Part shown: positions 1-4,548 of the stretch, one piece after another
Numbering within the stretch: the stretch's first letter is position 1
Layout of the letters: each line of letters opens with the position of its first letter
Assembly: GCA_025455765.1 (NCBI GenBank)
Contig: JALOLX010000225.1
Coordinates: 1 to 5,021, forward strand
Reading direction: 5' to 3'
DNA from: Flavobacteriales bacterium
Lineage (GTDB): Bacteria > Bacteroidota > Bacteroidia > Flavobacteriales_F > PHOS-HE28
Length of the DNA stretch: 5,021 nt
The notes under the pieces: generated by a model
What the model was told of the DNA's origin: nothing
Database searches by the model: none
Seen by the model: the letters and a program-made list of their open reading frames with translations, nothing else
Position numbers and translations under genes: made by a program

Positions 1-150
1 GAAGAGGTCCTTGAACTGGTTCATGCCCGCGTTGGTGAACATGAGCGTGGGGTCGTCCTTCACGACCATGGGTGCGCTGGGCACGATGGCGTGGCCGTGC
101 TTGGCGAAATGGTCGAGGAACTTCTGGCGGATCTGCTGGCTGGTGAGCAT
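1..150 (-). CDS. alaS: Alanine--tRNA ligase (AlaRS), N-terminal fragment
   Basis: Alanyl-tRNA synthetase charges tRNA-Ala with alanine in the cytoplasm, using ATP. Only the first 50 residues are present; the gene continues past the left edge. The reading frame from the ATG at 150 gives the classic AlaRS opening: MLTSQQIRQKFLDHF, then the stretch H-x-I-V-P-S-A-P, then the class II motif 1 region containing D-P-T-L-M-F-T-N-A-G-M-N-Q-F-K-D. This block is nearly invariant in bacterial AlaRS, so the identification is firm. No Shine-Dalgarno sequence precedes the ATG. A perfect TACTTTTG box on the same strand lies 19 bp upstream (170-177). The gene is divergent from the M23 peptidase gene, with 141 bp between the two starts. 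Confidence 0.96.
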   Translation of the reverse strand, partial: MLTSQQIRQKFLDHFAKHGHAIVPSAPMVVKDDPTLMFTNAGMNQFKDLF

Positions 151-169
151 GGCTGGGCAAAAGAGGCGG

Positions 170-177
170 CAAAAGTA
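170..177 (-). promoter_or_regulatory. Putative Bacteroidota-type -7 promoter box for alaS
   Basis: On the minus strand this reads TACTTTTG, a full match to the Bacteroidota primary-sigma -7 consensus TAnnTTTG. It sits 19 bp before the alaS ATG, which would give a very short 5' leader. I see no convincing TTTG -33 element at the usual distance upstream, so the call rests on the -7 box and its position. Confidence 0.45.
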
Positions 178-266
178 CCGAGCGGCAGTGGGTCGCGCCA
201 TGTTCCGGCGGCGGGCTGATCCACATTCTTTAACGGACCTGGGGCGCAGCACACGCCGGGGTGGAC

Positions 267-274
267 TATCTTGG
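267..274 (+). promoter_or_regulatory. Possible -7 promoter box for the M23 peptidase gene
   Basis: TATCTTGG matches TAnnTTTG except at one position and ends 17 bp before the preferred ATG at 292. The in-frame TTG at 271 lies inside this box, which argues against 271 being the start codon. There is no visible -33 element. One-mismatch boxes are common by chance, so confidence is low. Confidence 0.25.
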
Positions 275-291
275 CCGTTCGCTCCAGCCTC

Positions 292-1263
292 ATGCCCGAG
301 CATAAGTACCGCTTCAACCCGCAGACGCTCAATTTCGAGCGCATCCGCCTCACCGCTTGGCAGAAGACCAAGCGGGTGCTGCTGATGCTGCTGCCTGGCT
401 TGGTGGTGGGCCTGCTCGGGGTGTTCCTGATCTACCAGTTCATGGACAGCCCGAAGGAGGCCAACCTACGGCGGGAGAACCAGCATTTACAGCTGCAGTT
501 CGAACTGTTGAACAAGCAACTGGAGGAGGTGCAGGGGGTGCTGACCGACGTTCAACGGCGGGACGACAACATCTACCGGGTGATCTTCGAGGCGGACCCG
601 ATCCCGGCCAGCATGCGGCAGGCGGGTGTGGGGGGCGTGAACCGCTACCGCGACCTGGAAGGGTTCGCGAGCAGCGATCTGGTGATCGACACCCGCAAAC
701 GACTGGATCAGCTAAGTCGCAAGCTGGTGGTGCAATCGCGCTCGTTCGATGAAGTGGCCCAACTGGTCATGCGCAAGAAGGAACTGCTCGCCAGCATCCC
801 GGCCATCCAGCCCATTCCGAACGAGGACCTGACGATGATGGCCAGTGGCTTTGGCATGCGGATCCACCCCATCCATAAGATCCCGAAGTTCCACGCTGGG
901 ATGGACTTCACCGCAAAGACGGGTACCGAGATCCACGCCACGGGAGATGGGCGTGTGACCTATGCGGACTACGGCACCAACGGCTATGGCATGCACGTGG
1001 TGATCGACCACGGCTTCGACTACGAGACGCTCTATGCCCACTTGAGCGAATTGAAGGTGCGTGTTGGGCAGCGGGTGAAGCGCGGCGACGTGATCGGGTT
1101 GGTGGGCAACACCGGCCTTAGCGCGGGTCCGCACCTGCACTATGAAGTGCGACGCAAGGGTGAGCCGGTGGATCCTGCGAACTATTACTTCAACGACCTG
1201 AACGCTGAGGAATACGCGCGTTTGGTCGAACTGTCGCGCAACGCAGGGCAGTCTCTGGACTGA
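292..1263 (+). CDS. Membrane-anchored M23 family (LytM-type) peptidoglycan endopeptidase
   Basis: Probable zinc-dependent endopeptidase that cuts peptide cross-links of peptidoglycan, anchored in the inner membrane with its catalytic domain in the periplasm. The protein has 323 residues from ATG 292. They comprise a basic cytoplasmic N-terminus (1-28), one transmembrane helix (about 29-50), a heptad-rich coiled coil (about 55-90), a linker, and a C-terminal M23 domain (about 182-298). Visible motifs are S-G-F-G-M-R-I-H-P at 185-193, HAGMD with zinc ligands H201 and D205, YAHL with H250, and HLH at 281-283 with H281 catalytic and H283 the third zinc ligand. All key residues are present, so it should be active rather than a degenerate EnvC/NlpD-like activator. 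An in-frame TTG at 271 would add seven residues, but the ATG start gives the usual family N-terminus. The gene is divergent from alaS and lies directly before the MerR-like gene. The physiological substrate is inferred. Confidence 0.93.
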   Translation: MPEHKYRFNPQTLNFERIRLTAWQKTKRVLLMLLPGLVVGLLGVFLIYQFMDSPKEANLRRENQHLQLQFELLNKQLEEVQGVLTDVQRRDDNIYRVIFEADPIPASMRQAGVGGVNRYRDLEGFASSDLVIDTRKRLDQLSRKLVVQSRSFDEVAQLVMRKKELLASIPAIQPIPNEDLTMMASGFGMRIHPIHKIPKFHAGMDFTAKTGTEIHATGDGRVTYADYGTNGYGMHVVIDHGFDYETLYAHLSELKVRVGQRVKRGDVIGLVGNTGLSAGPHLHYEVRRKGEPVDPANYYFNDLNAEEYARLVELSRNAGQSLD

Positions 1264-1267
1264 TGGA

Positions 1268-1275
1268 TACCTTTG
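1268..1275 (+). promoter_or_regulatory. Putative -7 promoter box for the MerR-like gene
   Basis: TACCTTTG is a perfect TAnnTTTG match lying between the M23 stop codon and the MerR-like ATG at 1284, with 8 bp to that ATG. It supports 1284 rather than the upstream ATG at 1263, which overlaps the M23 stop, as the start. A transcript from this box would be leaderless or nearly so. No -33 TTTG is seen at the normal spacing. Confidence 0.4.
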
Positions 1276-1283
1276 GCACCCGC

Positions 1284-1627
1284 ATGCCGTACAAGGAGAA
1301 GACCGTGGAACGCCTGTATTGGTCCATCGGCGAAGTGGCCGAGGAGATGGGCGTGAACACCTCGCTGATCCGCCATTGGGAGAAGGAGTTCGGCATGATC
1401 CGACCCAAGCGCACGGGGCGCGGTGACTCGACCTGCTGAAGCGCATCCAGGAACTGGTGAAGGAACAGGGCTACACCCTGCAGGGCGCGCGTGAACTGTT
1501 GCGGCGCTCCGAACCGGTCACTCAACCCTTCGACCCGCATCAGGAACTGCGCAAGCGACTGCACCACGTACGCGATGAACTGATCGCGTTAGCGGCCACC
1601 TCCGTTACAGGTAGTGCTGTGGAATAA
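1284..1627 (+). pseudogene. MerR family transcriptional regulator, disrupted by a frameshifting deletion
   Basis: Small MerR-type DNA-binding regulator, apparently broken. The first frame from ATG 1284 encodes MPYKEKTVERLYWSIGEVAE and continues through N-T-S-L-I-R-H-W-E-K-E-F and P-K-R-T-G-R-G-D, the winged-helix recognition domain typical of Bacteroidota MerR proteins. It then stops at TGA 1437-1439 after 51 codons. A different frame, from about 1427, continues as L-D-L-L-K-R-I-Q-E-L-V-K-E-Q-G-Y-T-L-Q-G-A-R and runs to TAA 1625-1627, exactly the expected downstream half. Compared with relatives as I remember them, about seven wing residues (R-x-[YF]-T-x-x-D) are missing at the junction, or roughly 22 bp, which shifts the frame. 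The ATG at 1263 is an alternative start. The 3' end overlaps rfaD by 23 bp. Either a real pseudogene or an assembly/sequencing deletion; the two cannot be told apart here. Confidence 0.82.
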
Positions 1628-2573
1628 GGTAGTGCTGTACGTAGTCCGTCACACCCTCCTCCAGTGAGTGGAACGGGGTATCATAGCCGATGCCTTTCAG
1701 CTTCGCCATATCGGCTTCCGTGAAGTACTGGTACTTGTCCCGGATGTCGGCAGGGGTGTCCACAAAGGCGATCTGTTCCTCCTTGCCCATGGCCCTGAAC
1801 GTAGTGCGGGCGAGGTCGAGGAAGGTGCGAGCGGTGCCGCTGCCCAGGTTGTATAGCCCGCTGTTCTTGCGGTGCTCCATGAGGAACAGGCACACCTTGC
1901 ACACGTCCTTCACGTACACGAAGTCACGCAGCTGCTCGCCGTCCTTGTAGTCGGGGCGGTGGCTGCGGAAGAGCTTCATGCCACCCGTGGCGCCGATCTG
2001 GTTGAAGGCATGGAACACCACGCTGGCCATGCGGCCCTTGTGGTACTCGTTCGGCCCGTAGACGTTGAAGAACTTGAGGCCCGCCCAAAAGAAGGGCTTA
2101 CGCTCTTGGGCCAACGCCCACTTGTCGAAGTCGTTCTTGCTGTCGCCGTAGGGGTTGAGCGGCTTCAGCTGGTACGGCAGCGCATCGTCCCGATCGCTGT
2201 AACCATGCTCGCCACCGCCGTACGTGGCTGCGCTGGATGCGTACACGAGGGGGATGCCGTACTTCACGCAGGCCTCCCACATCCGCTGGCTGTAATGCAG
2301 GTTCAGCTCGTCGAAGATGGTGGTATTGAACTCGGTGGTATCGGTGCGGGCGCCGAGGTGGAAGATGAACTGCACGAGCTGTTCGTTGGCATCGAGCCAG
2401 GTGAAGAAGTCCTTTCGTTCCACCCTCGCTGTGAGCTCCTTACCGGCCAGGTTGGGGGCCTTTTCGGGGCGGGAGAAGTCGTCCACGGCTACGATATCCT
2501 GCCAGCCTTGACGCAGCAGTTCACCCACAAGGGCACTGCCAATGAAGCCTGCTGCTCCGGTCACTACGATCAT
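1605..2573 (-). CDS. rfaD: ADP-L-glycero-D-manno-heptose 6-epimerase
   Basis: RfaD/HldD converts ADP-D-glycero-D-manno-heptose to ADP-L-glycero-D-manno-heptose, the last step of heptose precursor synthesis for the lipopolysaccharide core. It is a cytoplasmic extended short-chain dehydrogenase/reductase. The 322-residue product starts at ATG 2573 with MIVVTGAAGFIGS, placing the G-x-x-G-x-x-G Rossmann motif (6-12) at the very N-terminus. A 33-residue upstream extension in the same frame lacks family character and was discarded. Further marks are the cofactor-binding D31-D32, H-L-G-A-R-T-D-T-T-E at 72-81, S-S-A-A-T-Y at 113-118, catalytic Y142-x3-K146, and K-F-F-N-V-Y-G-P-N-E-Y-H-K-G-R-M at 167-182, which is highly typical of HldD and separates it from other NDP-sugar epimerases. 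The C-terminus carries a short repeated tail (QHYL twice). It is convergent with the MerR pseudogene and divergent from the PTPS gene. Confidence 0.93.
   Translation of the reverse strand: MIVVTGAAGFIGSALVGELLRQGWQDIVAVDDFSRPEKAPNLAGKELTARVERKDFFTWLDANEQLVQFIFHLGARTDTTEFNTTIFDELNLHYSQRMWEACVKYGIPLVYASSAATYGGGEHGYSDRDDALPYQLKPLNPYGDSKNDFDKWALAQERKPFFWAGLKFFNVYGPNEYHKGRMASVVFHAFNQIGATGGMKLFRSHRPDYKDGEQLRDFVYVKDVCKVCLFLMEHRKNSGLYNLGSGTARTFLDLARTTFRAMGKEEQIAFVDTPADIRDKYQYFTEADMAKLKGIGYDTPFHSLEEGVTDYVQHYLIPQHYL
1609..1638. repeat. 12-bp direct repeat, period 18 bp, at the rfaD 3' end
   Basis: AGGTAGTGCTGT occurs at 1609-1620 and again at 1627-1638. The 18-bp period keeps the rfaD frame, so on the minus strand it duplicates the residues QHYL (313-316 and 319-322) at the extreme C-terminus. 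It also lies where the MerR-like gene and rfaD overlap convergently. A small tandem duplication is the simplest explanation. Confidence 0.7.
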
Positions 2574-2611
2574 GTGAAGGGCGATGGCACCTGAGAGTGC
2601 CCGCCAGGGTG

Positions 2612-2619
2612 CGAAAGTA
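2612..2619 (-). promoter_or_regulatory. Possible -7 promoter box for rfaD
   Basis: On the minus strand this reads TACTTTCG, one mismatch from TAnnTTTG, and lies 38 bp before the rfaD ATG. Its surroundings (GGTACTTTCGC) closely resemble the alaS box (GGTACTTTTGC), which raises confidence slightly. No -33 element was found. Confidence 0.35.
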
Positions 2620-2659
2620 CCAGTGAACAAGTAGGTCTCTGACGGGTTCCCTAGAAGCT

Positions 2660-2691
2660 GGTATGTATCCACCTAACCCAACCCACATACC
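2660..2691. repeat. Inverted repeat in the rfaD/PTPS divergent intergenic region
   Basis: GGTATGT at 2660-2666 is mirrored by ACATACC at 2685-2691, giving 7-bp arms around an 18-bp spacer. The right arm overlaps the putative -7 box of the PTPS gene (2688-2695). It could be an operator for a dimeric regulator. Arms this short can arise by chance, and there are no U-tracts, so it is not a terminator. Confidence 0.3.
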
Positions 2692-2695
2692 TTTA
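2688..2695 (+). promoter_or_regulatory. Possible -7 promoter box for the PTPS-folE pair
   Basis: TACCTTTA matches TAnnTTTG except for the last base and ends 6 bp before the ATG at 2702, predicting an essentially leaderless transcript for PTPS-folE. It would drive transcription away from rfaD. No -33 box is evident. Confidence 0.3.
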
Positions 2696-2701
2696 CGAAC
2701 G

Positions 2702-3121
2702 ATGCCACTGGTACATGTGATACGCCGAGAACGCTTCAGTGCAGCCCACCGCATGGCACGGCCGGACTGGAGCCAGGAGCGGAATACCGAGGTCTTTGGC
2801 AAGTGCGCCAACGCGCATTCGCACGGCCACAACTACGTGCTTTGGGTGAACGTGAAGGGCCATCCCGACCCCGAGACCAGCTACGTAGTGGACATGGGCT
2901 TGCTCAGCAAGGTCATCAAAGAGCAAGTGATCGATCACCTCGACCACCGCAACCTTGACATCGAGGTGCCCTGGCTGCACGGCAAGGTCACCAGCACAGA
3001 AACGTTATGCGTCACCATCTGGGGTCGCCTGGTGGAGCCGATCCGCGCACTCGGTGTGGAACTCCACAGCATCCGTGTAGAAGAGACCGAGAACAACCAC
3101 GTGGAATACCATGGCGAGTGA
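2702..3121 (+). CDS. 6-pyruvoyl-tetrahydropterin synthase / 6-carboxytetrahydropterin synthase family (PTPS-II-like)
   Basis: COG0720-family enzyme acting on 7,8-dihydroneopterin triphosphate, the product of the FolE encoded next to it. The 139-residue protein from ATG 2702 has predicted zinc ligands H16 (in F-S-A-A-H-R), H41 and H43, catalytic C35 (F-G-K-C), a D81-H82 pair in L-D-H-R-N-L-D, and a C-terminal V-E-E-T-E-N-N. The motif C35-x5-H-G-H, the D-H-x-N-L-D block and the T-E-N-N-x-V-x-Y-x-G-E ending resemble eukaryotic PTPS (length about 144), pointing to tetrahydrobiopterin-type pterin synthesis. QueD enzymes of queuosine synthesis have C-x3-H-G-H. An extra H39 at the QueD spacing keeps that alternative open, so no symbol is assigned; pipelines may label it queD. 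An upstream ATG at 2663 would add 13 residues unlike the family. The stop overlaps folE by 11 bp, suggesting translational coupling. Confidence 0.92.
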   Translation: MPLVHVIRRERFSAAHRMARPDWSQERNTEVFGKCANAHSHGHNYVLWVNVKGHPDPETSYVVDMGLLSKVIKEQVIDHLDHRNLDIEVPWLHGKVTSTETLCVTIWGRLVEPIRALGVELHSIRVEETENNHVEYHGE

Positions 3122-3737
3122 GCACGAGACCAGCGGCGAGGGCTACGAACGCATCGATCAGTACGATCCCCAGCGCATCGCCCGGATCAGCGCACACTAT
3201 GGCGACATTCTGAAGGACATTGGCGAGGACCCAATGCGGGAAGGCCTGCTGAAGACCCCCGAGCGCGTGGCCAAGGCGCTGCAATACCTCACGCACGGAT
3301 ACGACATCGACCCTGCCGCCATCCTGCGCAGCGCCATGTTCACCGAGGCGTACAGCCAGATGGTACTGGTGAAGGACATCGAGGTGTACAGCATGTGCGA
3401 GCACCACATGCTGCCCTTTTTCGGCAAGGCGCATGTGGCCTACATCCCCAACGGTCGCATCGTGGGGCTGAGCAAGGTGCCTCGCGTGGTGGATGCCTTC
3501 GCCCGACGGCTGCAGGTGCAGGAGCGCCTCACCAACGAGATCCGCGATTGCATCCAGGACACCCTGGCGCCCCTGGGTGTGGCGGTGGTGCTGGAGTGCA
3601 GCCACCTGTGCATGCAGATGCGCGGGGTGCAGAAACAGAACTCTGTGACCACCACCAGTGCCTTCACCGGCGTGTTCATGGACGATCACCGCACCCGCGA
3701 AGAGTTCATCAAGCTCATCAGCGCCACCCTGCACTGA
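3111..3737 (+). CDS. folE: GTP cyclohydrolase I
   Basis: FolE converts GTP to 7,8-dihydroneopterin triphosphate and formate, the entry step to folate, biopterin and queuosine pathways; it works as a cytoplasmic homodecamer. The 208-residue product carries the whole family signature: E-D-P-x-R-E-G-L-x-K-T-P-E-R-V at 39-53, S-M-C-E-H-H-M-L-P-F at 94-103, the G-L-S-K-V-P-R block at 119-125, and S-H-L-C-M-Q-M-R-G-V-Q at 164-174. By homology with the E. coli enzyme, C96, H99 and C167 bind zinc and H98 is catalytic, so this is the zinc-dependent type IA enzyme and appears intact. The first about 20 residues are polar and variable, as usual. Its ATG lies inside the end of the PTPS gene (11-bp overlap), so the two products are probably made together and FolE feeds the PTPS homologue. 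Confidence 0.97.
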   Translation: MASEHETSGEGYERIDQYDPQRIARISAHYGDILKDIGEDPMREGLLKTPERVAKALQYLTHGYDIDPAAILRSAMFTEAYSQMVLVKDIEVYSMCEHHMLPFFGKAHVAYIPNGRIVGLSKVPRVVDAFARRLQVQERLTNEIRDCIQDTLAPLGVAVVLECSHLCMQMRGVQKQNSVTTTSAFTGVFMDDHRTREEFIKLISATLH

Positions 3738-3751
3738 AGCGCACAACCCAC

Positions 3752-3759
3752 TACCTTCG
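3752..3759 (+). promoter_or_regulatory. Possible -7 promoter box for the BI-1 family gene
   Basis: TACCTTCG in the 37-bp gap after folE differs from TAnnTTTG at one position and lies 15 bp before the ATG at 3775. It suggests that the BI-1 gene may have its own promoter instead of relying only on read-through from PTPS-folE. No -33 box is visible. Confidence 0.3.
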
Positions 3760-3774
3760 ACCCACTATACCAGC

Positions 3775-4518
3775 ATGGAACAGACCAACTACACCCCCCA
3801 GCAGCCCGGCCAGGTGATCCACGGACCCGATCTCTACGCTGCCGCCAGCGTGCGCACCTTCCTGGCCCAAGTGTTCAGCTACATGGCCCTGGCCTTGGTG
3901 GTGAGCGGTGTGATGGCCTGGTGGTTCGGCAACGACATCTCGAAGCTGTCCTACTTGATCAACTTTGAGACGGGCGGCCACACCATCCTCGGTTGGGTGG
4001 TGATGTTCGCGCCGCTGGGCCTCGTGTTCCTCATGGGCGGCCTCGTGGAGAAGATGAGCGGCACGGCCCTGTTGGTCACCTTCATCGCCTTCGCCACCAT
4101 CATGGGCATCAGCCTCAGCTACATCTTCCTGATCTACTCCATCGGCGCCATCACCAACGTGTTCTTCATCACAGCAGGTGTGTTCGGCATCATGGCGGTG
4201 GCGGGGTACACCACCAAGACCGACCTCACCAAGCTCGGCAGCATCCTGTTCATCGGCCTCATCGGCATTGTACTCGCCTCGTTGGTGAACCTGTTCCTGA
4301 AGAGCGACACCATGAGCTACGTGGTCAGCATCATCAGCGTCGTGGTGTTCACCGGCCTCACGGCTTACGATGTGCAGAAGTTGAAGCGCATGGGTGAAGT
4401 GGTGGCCAGTGGCACCGAAGCGGCCCAGAAGATGGCCCTCATGGGTGCGCTGAGCCTGTACCTGGACTTCATCAACCTCTTCCTGGCCCTGCTGCGTCTG
4501 TTCGGCCGTCGCGACTAA
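3775..4518 (+). CDS. Bax inhibitor-1 / YccA family membrane protein
   Basis: Multi-pass inner-membrane protein of the BI-1 (TMBIM, UPF0005) family. Bacterial members have been linked to pH-sensitive calcium leak (B. subtilis YetJ) and to control of the FtsH protease (E. coli YccA); which applies here is unknown. The 247-residue product has a short polar N-terminus (1-29) and about seven hydrophobic segments near 30-50, 70-90, 97-117, 118-143, 155-175, 181-200 and 221-243. The family signatures are F-T-G-L-T-A-Y-D-V-Q at 192-201 and S-L-Y-L-D-F-I-N-L-F at 227-236. D199 and D231 are candidates for the di-aspartyl pH sensor described in YetJ. The ATG at 3775 gives the normal N-terminus; an upstream in-frame ATG at 3658 lies inside folE and was rejected. 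There is no Shine-Dalgarno. fabD follows after 30 bp. Confidence 0.94.
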   Translation: MEQTNYTPQQPGQVIHGPDLYAAASVRTFLAQVFSYMALALVVSGVMAWWFGNDISKLSYLINFETGGHTILGWVVMFAPLGLVFLMGGLVEKMSGTALLVTFIAFATIMGISLSYIFLIYSIGAITNVFFITAGVFGIMAVAGYTTKTDLTKLGSILFIGLIGIVLASLVNLFLKSDTMSYVVSIISVVVFTGLTAYDVQKLKRMGEVVASGTEAAQKMALMGALSLYLDFINLFLALLRLFGRRD

Positions 4519-4548
4519 GCCCGTCCGCCCCACCCCATCGACCACCGC

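Noticed and set aside
271..291. TTG start adding seven residues to the M23 peptidase
   Set aside because: The ATG at 292 gives the usual family N-terminus, and the TTG lies inside a putative -7 box.
712..1446. Minus-strand open frame (244 codons) opposite the M23 and MerR genes
   Set aside because: It is an antisense shadow crossing the M23/MerR gene boundary, with no recognisable domain.
1872..2594. Plus-strand open frame (240 codons) opposite rfaD
   Set aside because: It mirrors the rfaD codons, lacks any motif, and the opposite strand carries a complete epimerase with all active-site residues.
2574..2672. 33-residue N-terminal extension of RfaD
   Set aside because: The Rossmann motif normally starts within the first ten residues, as it does from ATG 2573. 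The extension would also cover the putative promoter box and shows no signal peptide.
3012..3746. Minus-strand open frame (244 codons) opposite PTPS and folE
   Set aside because: Its composition is that of an antisense shadow (His/Gly/Val-rich), it has no family features, and it lies wholly opposite genes with clear catalytic motifs.
4519..4548. Possible terminator or promoter between the BI-1 gene and fabD
   Set aside because: The 30-bp C-rich gap shows no stem-loop, T-run or TAnnTTTG-like box.
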